Part shown: one piece after another, positions 53,237 to 62,931 of the stretch | Position numbering within the stretch: position 1 is the first letter of the stretch | How the letters are laid out: each line of letters starts with the position of its first letter | DNA from: CAXTPV01 sp965276715 | GTDB lineage: Bacteria; Pseudomonadota; Alphaproteobacteria; Acetobacterales; Acetobacteraceae | Direction: 5' to 3' | NCBI GenBank assembly: GCA_965276715.1 | Contig: OZ255622.1 | Span: 2,294,001 to 2,358,000, forward strand | DNA: 64,000 bases | The notes under the pieces: generated by a model | What the model was told of the DNA's origin: nothing | Databases searched by the model: none | Seen by the model: only the letters and a program-made list of their open reading frames with translations | Made by a program: the position numbers and the translations under genes

Positions 53237-54260
53237 TTTCGTCAAGGGCGTCGCCGGCGCGACTGCCGTCGCCGCCGCCTCTCCCTCCCTCGCGCAGACC
53301 ACGCCGGCCGCGACCGGTCCGGTCACGTCGCGCATTCCGCAACATCCCGACATGAAGTATCGCACGCTCGGCCGCACGGGCGAGCAGGTCTCCCTCGTGG
53401 GACTGGGCGGTTTCCATCTGGCCAAGCCCGGCGGCATGGACAACGCGGAGGCGATCCGCGTCGTGCACGCTGGGATCGATGCCGGGATCAATTTCTGCGA
53501 CAATTGCTGGGACTACAATGACGGCGAGAGCGAGGTGCGTCTGGGACGCGCCCTTGTCAACGGCTATCGGGACCGCGTGTTCCTGATGACCAAGCTGGAC
53601 GGCCGCACCGCGAAGGCCGCCGCGGGCCAGCTCGACGAGAGCCTTGCCCGCATGAAGACCGACCATATCGACCTCGTCCAGTTCCATGAGATCATCCGCC
53701 CGGACGATCCGGACCGCGTCTTCGCGGCCGGCGGCGCGCTGGAGGCGGTGCTGAAGGCGCGCGAGCAGGGCAAGGTGCGCTATATCGGGTTCACCGGCCA
53801 CAAATCGCCGCTCATCCACAAGCACATGTTCGAGGTCGCCGACCAGCACGGGTTCCATTTCGACACCGTGCAGATGCCGTTGAACGTCATGGACGCGCAC
53901 TACGACAGCTTCGAGCAGATCGTCGTCCCGATCGCCGTCCAGCACGGCACCGGTATTCTCGGCATGAAGGCGTTCGGCGACGACTTCATCGTCAAGACCA
54001 ACCTCGTCACACCGATCCAGATGCTGCAATACCCGATGAGCCTGCCCATCAGCATCCAGATCACCGGCATCGACAGCATGCCGATCCTGCAGCAGGCGCT
54101 CGATGCGGTGCGCACGTTCCGTCCGCTCACCGCCGAGGAACGCGCATCGCTGCTCGCCCGCACGCAGCAGGTCGCCTCGACCGGCAACACCGAACGTTAC
54201 AAGACCACCCATTTCTTCGACGGGACGGTTCACAACCCGCAATGGCTGACCGAGGCTTAG
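53223..54260 (+). CDS. Tat-exported aldo/keto reductase
   Basis: This 345-residue aldo/keto reductase is preceded by a twin-arginine signal (ERRDFVKGVAGATAVAAA, cleaved near SLAQT), so it should fold in the cytoplasm with its cofactor before export. The core has GLGGFHLAKPGG, FCDNCWDYNDGES, MTKLDGR and VQFHEI. The tetrad position after FCDN is Trp-Asp-Tyr, so Tyr is kept. The ATG lies inside the end of larB, making it the last gene of the lar operon. Its substrate is unknown. Confidence 0.88.
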   Translation: MERRDFVKGVAGATAVAAASPSLAQTTPAATGPVTSRIPQHPDMKYRTLGRTGEQVSLVGLGGFHLAKPGGMDNAEAIRVVHAGIDAGINFCDNCWDYNDGESEVRLGRALVNGYRDRVFLMTKLDGRTAKAAAGQLDESLARMKTDHIDLVQFHEIIRPDDPDRVFAAGGALEAVLKAREQGKVRYIGFTGHKSPLIHKHMFEVADQHGFHFDTVQMPLNVMDAHYDSFEQIVVPIAVQHGTGILGMKAFGDDFIVKTNLVTPIQMLQYPMSLPISIQITGIDSMPILQQALDAVRTFRPLTAEERASLLARTQQVASTGNTERYKTTHFFDGTVHNPQWLTEA

Positions 54261-54342
54261 TCGCTTTGCCTTAAGCAGATCGCAGTCTTTCGCGCCCAAT
54301 CTATCGGTCTCGTCCCCCTGAGAACGATGGGTTGGAGTTCGA

Positions 54343-56325
54343 ATGTCCTTGACTGTCAGATCGCGGATCCTGAGCGGGTTCGGCCTCGTTCTTCTGGTCC
54401 TGCTGGGCTCTTCGTTGGGGAGCTTCGCGATCGTCCGCACCATCGATCGTCATGTGCGTGACCTGCATGGCGCGCTCGCCCAGAAGGACGCGGCGCTCGA
54501 CATCGCGTTGTCGACGGCTGAAATCCGGGTCTGGGTCAATCGCTGGCTGTCGAGCCCCGGCCAGGCCACCGCCGACCGCGCCGACGCACTCCTGGCCACC
54601 CAGCGCACGCGTCTCGCTTCGTCCGCGGCGGACGCTGGCATCCTCCGCCGCATCGCCGAGTCCCTCCGGCAATACGACCGAAGCTGGCACCTCGTTCGCG
54701 GCCTGTCCGCGCAGGAGGCCGACATCTTCGACAACCAGATCGACCATCCCGCCGAGGAGATCAGATCCGAAGTCGCCGAAATCCGCGACGCCGCCGAGGC
54801 AGTGAGCCTGACCGAGGCCAGCCGCCAGGCCACCGCGGCACTCGAAGCCTTCGAGGCCGCCGATGCCGCCGCCTCGCGGTTCCGGTTGAGCGAGGACGCA
54901 TCGGACGCCGAGCGCGCGCGCGAAGCGATCGTTGACGCGAAGAGTGATCTCCAACAGGTGGCCGCCGCCATCAAGAACCCCGATGATCTCGCCTCGGTGA
55001 AGGCGGTCGGTAACGCGATCAAGACCTGGAACCGCCTTCTCGACAGCGCCGACAAGATGGCGCGCGCCCGCCTCGTCCAAGCCGACATCACGGCAAGACT
55101 GGGAGAGGATGTGGCGAAGGCCGCGTCGGATCTGCGAACCAGCGGAGATCGGGCGGCCAGCCACGCGCAGACGGCCCTGCTCGCCAACCTCTCCAAGGCA
55201 CGACTCATCCTGTTTCTGTCGGGGGGCTTCGCCATCCTCGTCGCCGTCACGCTCAGTCTGATGATCGCGCGCTCGATCACGGTGCCGCTCGGGCGCATCA
55301 CCGCCGCCCTGAACGCTCTTGCCGGCGGCGACGCCGCCGTCGAGGTCCCCGAGCAGGAACGGAGCGACGAGATCGGCCGGATGGCGCATGCGGCGCAGGT
55401 CTTCAAGGACAATGCGATCGCGATGCAGCGCATCACCGCGGAACAGGCGTCGCTCAAACGCGAGGCCGAGGAGGATAAGCGGCGATCGATGCTCGCTCTC
55501 GCCGACAGGTTCGAGGCCAAGGTCGGCGCACTGGTGGGATCGTTGTCGGCGGAGGCCAACGGCTTGGAGCGCACGGCGCAATCGATGTCCGACAGCGCCG
55601 AGCTCGCCGGACATCAGGCGATGAGCGTCGACACGGCCGCGCGGGATGCCGGTGGCGCGGTCCAGACCGTGGCCTCGGCCGCCGAGGAACTGACGGCCTC
55701 GATCGGCGAGATCAGTAGGCAGGTGGCGGAATCGGCCCGGATGAGCAGCAATGCCAGCACCGATGCGGAACGAACCGTCGGCATCGTCAAGGCGCTTGCC
55801 GAGAGTGCCGACCGGATCGGACAGGTGGTGGGCCTGGTTACGGGGATCGCCAAGCAGACTAATCTGCTCGCGCTGAACGCGACGATCGAAGCCGCCCGCG
55901 CGGGTGACGCGGGCAAGGGCTTCGCCGTCGTGGCCTCGGAGGTCAAGCATCTCGCGACCCAGACCGGCGACGCGACCAGCCAGATCGGCGCGCAGGTCGC
56001 GCAGATCCAGACCGCCACCAAGGAGGCGGTCGACGCGATCCGTGCGATCACCGGCAGGATCGAAGCCGTCAGCACGATCTCGACGATGATCGCGGCGGCG
56101 ATCGAGCAGCAGAGTGCGGCGACGGCCGAGATCGCGCGCAACATCCAGCAGACGGCGCTCGCGACGCACGACGTCACCACCAATATCGGCGGCGTGACCC
56201 AGGCCGCGAACAATACGGGCATCGCGGCTGGCCAAGTCCTGGTCGCTGCCACCGACCTCTCGCAGCAGACCGAACGACTTTCAGGCGAGGTGAGGGAGTT
56301 CATCGTGGACGTCCGCGCCGCCTGA
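54343..56325 (+). CDS. Methyl-accepting chemotaxis protein
   Basis: This 660-residue chemoreceptor has a first membrane segment at about residues 8-28 and a periplasmic helical sensor of about 250 residues. The second membrane segment is near 287-308, followed by a HAMP domain and a cytoplasmic signalling domain. The hairpin tip KQTNLLALNATIEAARAG is near residue 504. It controls CheA from the membrane. The ligand domain has no family I can name. It stands alone, away from che genes. Confidence 0.94.
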   Translation: MSLTVRSRILSGFGLVLLVLLGSSLGSFAIVRTIDRHVRDLHGALAQKDAALDIALSTAEIRVWVNRWLSSPGQATADRADALLATQRTRLASSAADAGILRRIAESLRQYDRSWHLVRGLSAQEADIFDNQIDHPAEEIRSEVAEIRDAAEAVSLTEASRQATAALEAFEAADAAASRFRLSEDASDAERAREAIVDAKSDLQQVAAAIKNPDDLASVKAVGNAIKTWNRLLDSADKMARARLVQADITARLGEDVAKAASDLRTSGDRAASHAQTALLANLSKARLILFLSGGFAILVAVTLSLMIARSITVPLGRITAALNALAGGDAAVEVPEQERSDEIGRMAHAAQVFKDNAIAMQRITAEQASLKREAEEDKRRSMLALADRFEAKVGALVGSLSAEANGLERTAQSMSDSAELAGHQAMSVDTAARDAGGAVQTVASAAEELTASIGEISRQVAESARMSSNASTDAERTVGIVKALAESADRIGQVVGLVTGIAKQTNLLALNATIEAARAGDAGKGFAVVASEVKHLATQTGDATSQIGAQVAQIQTATKEAVDAIRAITGRIEAVSTISTMIAAAIEQQSAATAEIARNIQQTALATHDVTTNIGGVTQAANNTGIAAGQVLVAATDLSQQTERLSGEVREFIVDVRAA

Positions 56326-56382
56326 CATGAGGGGGGCTCCGCCGCGTCCCCGGATCGCCACCGTCGGGCTTGAAGCCGGACC

Positions 56383-57009
56383 TTACGGCTTCGTGCTCTG
56401 GAAGCTCGGCAGCGCCTGCACGCGCGTCCACCAGTCGCCGAAGCCATCGACCGAGAACAGCGCCTCGCTGTCTGGCGTCATCGACACATAGGCCGCGATC
56501 GGCGCGAGATAGAGATCCGCCAGGCTGAGATCCCCGGCGATGAATGGCGACGCTCCCTTGGTCGCCATCGCGAGCTCGATCACCTTGCGTCCATTCCGCA
56601 TGCCCTCCTGCCGCATCCCCTCGTTCTTGCCGCCCACGAAGTCCGGAAACAGGTGGTAGGCGGAAACACCGCCCAGCAGTGCGCCGTATCCGTACGAATC
56701 GATCAGGCCGATGATCATATCCATCCGCGCCCGGTCCTTCGGTGTCGCCGGAATCAGCGATGTGCCGGGCAGCACGTCGTTCAGGTAGCGCGCAATCGCC
56801 ATCGTCTCGAGGATGCGCATCCCGTCATGGTCGAGCACCGGCACCTTGCCGAACGGATGCCGCGCCAGATGCGCGGGCTCCTTCGGTTCGCCCTTCAGCA
56901 CGTTGATCGGATGCTGCTCGATGTCGGTCACGCCCTTCTCGGCGAGCACCATCTTGACCGTTCGAACATAGGTCGAGCCGTCGAAGCCCCACAGCGTGAT
57001 TGCGGCCAT
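56383..57009 (-). CDS. Glutathione S-transferase
   Basis: This 208-residue GST has an N-terminal thioredoxin-like domain, with LWGFDGSTYVRTVKMVLAEKG and the glutathione-binding cis-Pro in FGKVPVLDHDG followed by ETMAIARYL. An all-helical C-terminal domain contains GDLSLADLYLAPI. It conjugates or reduces electrophiles using glutathione. It lies downstream of the MFS transporter on the same strand (32-base gap). Confidence 0.93.
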   Translation of the reverse strand: MAAITLWGFDGSTYVRTVKMVLAEKGVTDIEQHPINVLKGEPKEPAHLARHPFGKVPVLDHDGMRILETMAIARYLNDVLPGTSLIPATPKDRARMDMIIGLIDSYGYGALLGGVSAYHLFPDFVGGKNEGMRQEGMRNGRKVIELAMATKGASPFIAGDLSLADLYLAPIAAYVSMTPDSEALFSVDGFGDWWTRVQALPSFQSTKP

Positions 57010-57041
57010 GTTGATCGTCTCCTGGTTGATGCTTTCGTCGT

Positions 57042-58352
57042 TCAGACGTGCGACCCGGCGAGGTCGGATGCCGACACCGGTCGGGGTGCCTCCCGCGTGC
57101 GCACCGTCATCATCAGCAGGCCCGCCCCGAGCATCGAGGCCGACAGGAACAGTGCCGGCGCAAGGAACCCGCCGCCCTCCTTCTGCAGGTAGCCACCGAC
57201 ATAGGGGCCGATGAAGCCGCCGAGATTGCCGAGCGCGTTGATCAGCCCCATCGCCCCGCCCACGATCACCGGCGGCAGGGTGCGCGACGCCGCCGCCCAG
57301 AACGGCCCGTCATAGGAAAGCGCCCCGCCCATCGCCAGGCAGATCAGCAGCACTGACAGCCAGAGCACCGAATGCCCGATCAGCACCGACGCCGTCAGGC
57401 AGCTCGCCGCCAGCAGCATCGGCAGCAGTACGTGCCTCGCGTAGTTGGCACTCCGGTCGGCCAGCACCCCGTTCAGCGCCATCATCCCGATCGCGCATAA
57501 ATAGGGCAGGGTGGCGATCAACCCTACCGCGCCGAACCCAGCCTGCGTCAGCGACTTCAGCAAGGTCGGCAGCCACAGGCTGAGCCCGTAGAACCCGACC
57601 TGGATCATGAAGTAGACCGCGATCAGCCGATAGACCTCGGGCGTGCGGAAAATCTGCGAGAATGGCGCATGCGCCGGCTCGTTCGCCTGGTCCCGCTTGA
57701 GCGACATCTCGATATACGCTCGCTCCTCCTTGGAGCACCAGGCGGCATCGCGTGGCCGATCCTTGACCAGCAGCAGCCACAGCGGCAGCGCGATCAGGAA
57801 CGGCAGCGCGCCCTCGACCACGAACAGCACCCGCCAGCTCGCCGTCGACACGATCCAGCCCGAGAGCGGCTGGGTGATGATCGACGCGATCGCGAGGTTC
57901 GCCATCCAGAAGCTGTAGGCGCGTGCGCGCTCGTTGACCGGAAACCAGTGGCTGATCAGCACCAGGATCGCCGGCCAGATCCCGCCCTCCGACACGCCCA
58001 GCACGAAGCGTGCGACCAGGAGCTGGGTGTAGTTCTCCACAGCCCCGCATGCCATGGCAGCCAGGCCCCACAGGACGATCATGCAGGTGATGAACTTCTT
58101 TGCACTCCAGTGCTCGGCGAGCCATCCGCCCGGGATCTGCAGCGTGATGTAGCCCACGAAGAAGATGCCCGCCGCCGCCCCCTGCGCCGCCTTGCCGACA
58201 TGGAAGTCATGCCCGATGCCCGCGAAGGCGTAGGCGATGTTGCTGCGGTCCATGAAGGCGATGACGTAGATCGCCATTGCGACCGGGATCAGCCGCAGCC
58301 ATCGCATCCTGCCGACCGAAGGCGTTTCGACCGCTGCCTGATCCTGGTCCAC
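57042..58352 (-). CDS. MFS transporter, anion:cation symporter (ACS) type
   Basis: This is a 436-residue, 12-segment major-facilitator protein. The first segment has YVIAFMDRSNIAYAFAGIG, and FGVSEGGIWPAILVLISHWFP-like and MGLINALGNLGGFIGPYVGG blocks are typical of the ACS family. Members import sugar acids, tartrate, phthalate or nicotinate with protons. The substrate here is not determined. The 118-base gap to the divergent GH15 gene carries both promoters. Confidence 0.92.
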   Translation of the reverse strand: MDQDQAAVETPSVGRMRWLRLIPVAMAIYVIAFMDRSNIAYAFAGIGHDFHVGKAAQGAAAGIFFVGYITLQIPGGWLAEHWSAKKFITCMIVLWGLAAMACGAVENYTQLLVARFVLGVSEGGIWPAILVLISHWFPVNERARAYSFWMANLAIASIITQPLSGWIVSTASWRVLFVVEGALPFLIALPLWLLLVKDRPRDAAWCSKEERAYIEMSLKRDQANEPAHAPFSQIFRTPEVYRLIAVYFMIQVGFYGLSLWLPTLLKSLTQAGFGAVGLIATLPYLCAIGMMALNGVLADRSANYARHVLLPMLLAASCLTASVLIGHSVLWLSVLLICLAMGGALSYDGPFWAAASRTLPPVIVGGAMGLINALGNLGGFIGPYVGGYLQKEGGGFLAPALFLSASMLGAGLLMMTVRTREAPRPVSASDLAGSHV

Positions 58353-58470
58353 GACCGTTCCTCCGAGATGCCCCGCTCGCGCCCGGCGGGTGCCCGATCG
58401 TGAGTATCCCTGCGGCGCCCGGCCTGCAACGATACGAACGCGTCGTCCCGAGCGTCAGGAAGGATACACC

Positions 58471-60243
58471 ATGCGGCCGCTGATCGCAGACTACGCCATG
58501 ATCGGCGACGGCGAGACCTGCGCCCTCGTCTCGCGTTCCGGCTCCATCGACTTCCTCTGCTGGCCGCGCTTCGACGGCGACGCCTGCTTCGCCGCCCTGC
58601 TCGGCGACGCCAGCAACGGACGCTGGTCGATCAGCCCCGACGTCGCCCATCCGCGGATCGCCAGGCGCTACGATGGCGACACGCTCATCCTGCAGACCGA
58701 CTTCCACGACGGCGGGAACGCCGTCCGCGTGACCGACTTCATGCCGATCCGCGGCCGCATTTCCTCGCTCATCCGCGTCGTCGAAGGCCTTGCGGGCACG
58801 ATGCGGATGCGGCTCGCGCTCGCGCTGCGGTTCGACGACGGCACCATGCGTCCCTGGGCCAGGACATGCGATCGCGGCCTCATCGCCGAGCTCGGCCCTG
58901 CCCGCGTCATCCTCGACAGCCCCGTTCCCCTGGTCCTGCAGGATGACACCGCCCACGCTCTGATCGACATCGCTCAAGGCCAGTCCTTCGCCTTCGTCAT
59001 GTCCTACGCCGACGCCGCCGAAGAGGAACCGCCCACGCTCGACGCCGCCGACAGTCTCGCCGCCACCAGGACATACTGGACCGACTGGATTGCCCGCTTC
59101 GACAAGCCCTGCATTCGCCCTCAAGCGGTGAAGCGCTCGCTGATCACGCTCAAGGCGCTCATCCACCAGCGCACCGGCGGCCTGCTCGCCGCCGCCACCT
59201 TCGGCCTGCCGGAGAAGCCCGGCGGCGACATGAACTGGGACTACCGCTACACGTGGCTGCGCGACGCCACCTTCACCCTCTCCGCTCTGCTCAACGCCGG
59301 CTACCGGGAAGAGGCGACCGCCTGGCGCGACTGGATTTCGCGCGCCGTCGGCGGCGATCCCACCAGGCTGCAGATCGCCTACCGGCTCGACGGGTCGCGC
59401 AAGATGCGCGAGCACCGGGCCCCCCAGTTCTCCGGCTACGGCGGCGCCAGGCCGGTCCTGATCGGCAACGAGGCCGCCGGCCAGTTGCAGCTCGATGTCT
59501 ATGGCGAGCTGATCAACGCGATCCATGTCGGCGATCGTGGCGGCCTGCATCCCAGCGACCGCACCCTGGAAGCCGAGCGGATGCTCGTCGACTACCTCGA
59601 TCGGATCTGGAACGAACCCGGCGCCGACATCTGGGAGTCCCGCGGCGACCCGAAGCGCTACACCTACAGCCAGGCGATGGCCTGGGTCGGCATCGACCAA
59701 TTCCTCCAATCGGACCGCACCCGCTCGACCCTCGACGACGTCACGCTCGAGCGGCTCTCCAACACCCGTGACGTTATCCACCGGACTGTCTGCGCCAAGG
59801 GATATGACGAGACGCGTGGCCATTTCGTGCAGGCCTACGGCGAGACCGCGCTGGACGCGTCGCTGCTGCTCCTGCCGCTCGTGGGCTTCCTGCCCGCCAC
59901 CGACCCGCGCATCGTCGGCACCGTCGCCGCCATCGAACGCACCCTTCTCGAAGGCGGCTTCGTGCGACGCATGGCCGCCGACGACGACGAGGACGAGGAG
60001 GGCGCCTTTCTCGCCTGCTCCTGCTGGCTCGCGGACTGCTACTGGCTGCAGGGCCGGCACGACGAGGCGCGTGCGATGCTCGACCGCGTCATCGCGGTCG
60101 CCAACGACGTCGGCCTGTTGTCCGAGGAATACCACGTCCCGACGCGCCGCCTGATCGGCAACATGCCCCAGGCGCTCAGCCATCTCGCGCTGGTCAACAG
60201 CACCCTTTTGCAATCGGGACCGGTGCTGCAGCGCGGTGCCTGA
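58471..60243 (+). CDS. Glycoside hydrolase family 15 enzyme (glucoamylase/trehalase-like)
   Basis: This 590-residue protein has an N-terminal beta-sandwich (LIADYAMIGDGETCALVSRSGSIDFLCWPRFD) and an (alpha/alpha)6 barrel. The barrel has the GH15 block NWDYRYTWLRDATFTL (about residues 255-270), GDRGGLHPSDRTL-like loops and CSCWLADCYWLQGR near the end. GH15 members of this bacterial type hydrolyse trehalose or alpha-glucans. There is no signal peptide, so it acts in the cytoplasm. ATG at 58471 follows AAGGATAC. Confidence 0.9.
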   Translation: MRPLIADYAMIGDGETCALVSRSGSIDFLCWPRFDGDACFAALLGDASNGRWSISPDVAHPRIARRYDGDTLILQTDFHDGGNAVRVTDFMPIRGRISSLIRVVEGLAGTMRMRLALALRFDDGTMRPWARTCDRGLIAELGPARVILDSPVPLVLQDDTAHALIDIAQGQSFAFVMSYADAAEEEPPTLDAADSLAATRTYWTDWIARFDKPCIRPQAVKRSLITLKALIHQRTGGLLAAATFGLPEKPGGDMNWDYRYTWLRDATFTLSALLNAGYREEATAWRDWISRAVGGDPTRLQIAYRLDGSRKMREHRAPQFSGYGGARPVLIGNEAAGQLQLDVYGELINAIHVGDRGGLHPSDRTLEAERMLVDYLDRIWNEPGADIWESRGDPKRYTYSQAMAWVGIDQFLQSDRTRSTLDDVTLERLSNTRDVIHRTVCAKGYDETRGHFVQAYGETALDASLLLLPLVGFLPATDPRIVGTVAAIERTLLEGGFVRRMAADDDEDEEGAFLACSCWLADCYWLQGRHDEARAMLDRVIAVANDVGLLSEEYHVPTRRLIGNMPQALSHLALVNSTLLQSGPVLQRGA

Positions 60244-60245
60244 GG

Positions 60246-60289
60246 CCAGGGACGCTGCCCCTGGACCCCGCTGGGGCCGGCGGCCCCAG
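60246..60289. terminator. Double GC hairpin between GH15 and SDR genes
   Basis: CCAGGG (60246-60251) pairs with CCCTGG (60259-60264). CTGGGGCCG (60271-60279) pairs with CGGCCCCAG (60281-60289). They sit in the 55-base gap between convergent genes, where a bidirectional transcription end is expected. The pair resembles the hairpins near 29229 and 32669. Confidence 0.6.
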
Positions 60290-60298
60290 ACCCACGAT

Positions 60299-61285
60299 CT
60301 AGATATCCAGCTTCTTCGCCACCTGATGAATAATTGCAAGGGCACCGAGCGCGGCGGCGCCCCAGAAGGCCGCGCGATGGCGGTCGGTGAACATCTCCCA
60401 GCTGCCTGAGCGGGCCTGCGCGTCGAAGCGGCCATGCGCGCCATAGGGGCCCGGCACCGGCTCGAACAGGTTGCCGGGCGCGTCGGCCGGCTCGGCCTCG
60501 TCGGTGAGCTGACCGGAATAGCCGGCGCTGGCGAGATAGCGGTCGATCAGCCCGGGGGCGATGCGATTGGCGAGGATCGCCTGCACCGTCGGGTAGCCCA
60601 CCCAGATCTCCCGCCTGCGATGGGTGGCGGCGAAGAAGATCGCGCGTGCCGGCACCTCCGGCTGGTAGATCGGCGGCACCGGCATCGCGCGAAAACCCAT
60701 CTTGTTCTTCGCCCAGTCGAACTGCGGCGTGTTGACGGCCGGCAAATCGACATTGGTGATGTGGATGTCCGCCCGGTCGTGGATGAGCTCGGATCGAAGC
60801 GCGTCAACGAAGCCGCGTATCGCCGACTTGGCGCCGCAATAGATCGACTGCAAAGGAACCGACCGGTAGGCGAGCGCCGAGCCGACATGGACGATTGTCC
60901 CACGGTTGCGCGGACGCATGCGGCGAAGCGCCGCCATGGTTCCGTGCACCTGGCCGAGATACGTCACCCGGGTGCCGCGCTCGAACTCCGCGGCGGTCAG
61001 CTTGTCGACCGGTGCGAACACCGTCGCCATCGCGACGTTCACCCAGACGTCGATCGGTCCCAATTCCGCCTCGACCCGGCTCGCCGCCGCCTCGACCGCG
61101 TCGGCGTCCGCGACGTCGGTCGGGATCGGCAGCGCCTGCACCCCGTGCCGCCGCAACTCGGTGGCGGCGGTCTCGAGCCGTTCGGGATCTCGGGCGAGGA
61201 GTGCGACATCGTAGCCGTTGCGCGCGAACTCGGTCGCGGTCGCGCGGCCGACGCCGGCGCTGCCGCCAGTGATCACGGCGATCAC
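60299..61285 (-). CDS. SDR-family oxidoreductase with C-terminal membrane-associated extension
   Basis: This 328-residue short-chain dehydrogenase has VITGGSAGVGRATATEFA, the NVAMATVF segment in place of NNAG, the catalytic Ser in VGSALAYRS and YCGAKSAIRGF. After the Rossmann core come about 80 extra residues ending in a hydrophobic helix (AAFWGAAALGALAIIHQVAKKL), which may anchor it to the membrane. GTG at 61285 overlaps the stop of the GMC gene. It probably works with the GMC dehydrogenase on the same substrate class, an inference from the operon. Confidence 0.87.
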   Translation of the reverse strand: MIAVITGGSAGVGRATATEFARNGYDVALLARDPERLETAATELRRHGVQALPIPTDVADADAVEAAASRVEAELGPIDVWVNVAMATVFAPVDKLTAAEFERGTRVTYLGQVHGTMAALRRMRPRNRGTIVHVGSALAYRSVPLQSIYCGAKSAIRGFVDALRSELIHDRADIHITNVDLPAVNTPQFDWAKNKMGFRAMPVPPIYQPEVPARAIFFAATHRRREIWVGYPTVQAILANRIAPGLIDRYLASAGYSGQLTDEAEPADAPGNLFEPVPGPYGAHGRFDAQARSGSWEMFTDRHRAAFWGAAALGALAIIHQVAKKLDI

Positions 61286-62931
61286 AGCTCGCCCCGCATC
61301 GACATCGCCTTGATCCTGTCTGCCGTCCTGAGCGCGATTGCCTGGATGGTCAGCGACGGGTTCACCCCGCCCACGGTCGGAAACACCGAGCCGTCGCAGA
61401 TCCACAGATTTCGATGGTCCCAGCTCCTGCAGTCGGCATTCACCACGCTCTGCGCCGGATCATCGCCCATCCGCGCGCCGCCGTTCATGTGGCAGGTGTC
61501 GTCGGTCTGCTCCCAGATGTCCGAGCAATCGATCGCCTGCAGCCCGCGACCCATCGTATCGAGCGCGTGCCGGATCATCGCGCGATCGTTGTCGCACCAG
61601 GCGTACTCGACCTTCGCCACCGGCAGCCCATACTGGTCCTTCGCGTCGGCGAGCGTCACCCGATTGTTCTCGAGCGGCATCATCTCGCCCACCATCTTGA
61701 GCCCGACCGTGTGGTTGTAATCCTTCATCGCGCTCATCAGCCGCTCGCCCCACAGCCCGTGCGCGTCCGCCTGCGTCTTGCCCCACAATTGCGGCAACGG
61801 TCCCTGCGCCATATAGCAATAGCCGCCGAAGAAATCCTTGTCGTCGTCGTAGTTCCAATGTTCCGTGAGAGACAGCGACGGCGGACCCTTGTAGCTGCGT
61901 ATCTCCTTCTTCGAATTCCCCCAGACCGCCTGGTTCGACTGCACGGTGAAGTATTTACCGACCAGTCCCGATCTATTCGCGAGCCCGTCGGGATACTTGT
62001 CGGTCGCCGAGTTCAGCAACAGCCGCGGCGTCTCGACCGCATAGCCCGCCACCACCACGTTGCGCGCCCGCTGGAATCGCCACTTCCCCTCGCGGTGGTA
62101 GTGCACGCCGGTCGCGAGTCCGTCCGCGTCGACCTCGATCCGCCCCACCATCGCCAGATCGCGGATCTCCGCCCCGGCCGCGACCGCGCGTGGAATCCAC
62201 GTCACCAGGGCGCTCTGCTTGGCGTTCGTCGAGCAACCGGTCACGCAGAATCCGCGATAGACGCACGGGTGCGCCAGTCCTCGCGGCGCCGACAGCGTCG
62301 CCAACGGCGTCTCGGTCCAGCCGATCCCCATCTTCTCGCAGCCCTCGGCAAGAGCCAGCGCCGCCGCGTTCATCTCGTGCGCCCGATACGGGTAGCGCGG
62401 CCGTTTCGGTCCCCAAGGATAGGTGACCGGTCCCGCGATCTTCAGCGCGTCCTCGACCTGGCCGTAATAATCCCACATCTCTCGCCAGTCGAGCGGCCAG
62501 TCGAACCCGTAACCCATCTTGGTCCGCGACTTGAACCATTCGGGCCGGAACCGCAGCGACACCATCGCGAAATGCACCGTGCTGCCGCCGACCGCGCGGC
62601 CGGAGTTGTTGCTGCCGAGCTGGACCGGGTTCGCCCCCACCGAGATCCGGTCGTCGGTCCAGTAGAGCTTGGTCTGCTCGCTCTCGTCGGAGGCGAAATC
62701 CTCCAACGGCCGGAACCACGGCCCCGCATCGAGCCCGACCACCGAGAAGCCGAGTTCGGCCAGCCGGCAGGCCAGCGTCCCGCCGCCGGCGCCGGTGCCG
62801 ACGATGACGAAATCGACTGCCTCGTCCTCGCCATACGTCTTCATCGGCACCCAGGCGCCCGGCCTGAACACGTCCGGCGCCCGCCCGCCGACGCCACGCG
62901 GGGTCTCCAGCGGATCAGCCGACACGGGCAT
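61282..62931 (-). CDS. GMC-family oxidoreductase (gluconate 2-dehydrogenase-like flavoprotein subunit)
   Basis: This FAD enzyme of about 549 residues has the dinucleotide motif VIVGTGAGGGTLACRLAELG, followed by SNNSGRAVGGSTVHF. A CVYRGFCVTGCSTNAK cysteine cluster and the C-terminal CHMNGGARMGDDP and NPSLTIQA segments (catalytic His/Asn region) complete the pattern. This is that of membrane-linked gluconate or sorbose dehydrogenase large subunits, which feed electrons to the respiratory chain. ATG at 62931 overlaps the small-subunit gene; an ATG at 62952 is an alternative. Confidence 0.88.
   Translation of the reverse strand: MPVSADPLETPRGVGGRAPDVFRPGAWVPMKTYGEDEAVDFVIVGTGAGGGTLACRLAELGFSVVGLDAGPWFRPLEDFASDESEQTKLYWTDDRISVGANPVQLGSNNSGRAVGGSTVHFAMVSLRFRPEWFKSRTKMGYGFDWPLDWREMWDYYGQVEDALKIAGPVTYPWGPKRPRYPYRAHEMNAAALALAEGCEKMGIGWTETPLATLSAPRGLAHPCVYRGFCVTGCSTNAKQSALVTWIPRAVAAGAEIRDLAMVGRIEVDADGLATGVHYHREGKWRFQRARNVVVAGYAVETPRLLLNSATDKYPDGLANRSGLVGKYFTVQSNQAVWGNSKKEIRSYKGPPSLSLTEHWNYDDDKDFFGGYCYMAQGPLPQLWGKTQADAHGLWGERLMSAMKDYNHTVGLKMVGEMMPLENNRVTLADAKDQYGLPVAKVEYAWCDNDRAMIRHALDTMGRGLQAIDCSDIWEQTDDTCHMNGGARMGDDPAQSVVNADCRSWDHRNLWICDGSVFPTVGGVNPSLTIQAIALRTADRIKAMSMRGEL

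Noticed and set aside
58207..60444. Minus-strand open frame of about 745 codons opposite the GH15 gene
   Set aside because: The GH15 frame has conserved motifs throughout; this one has none.
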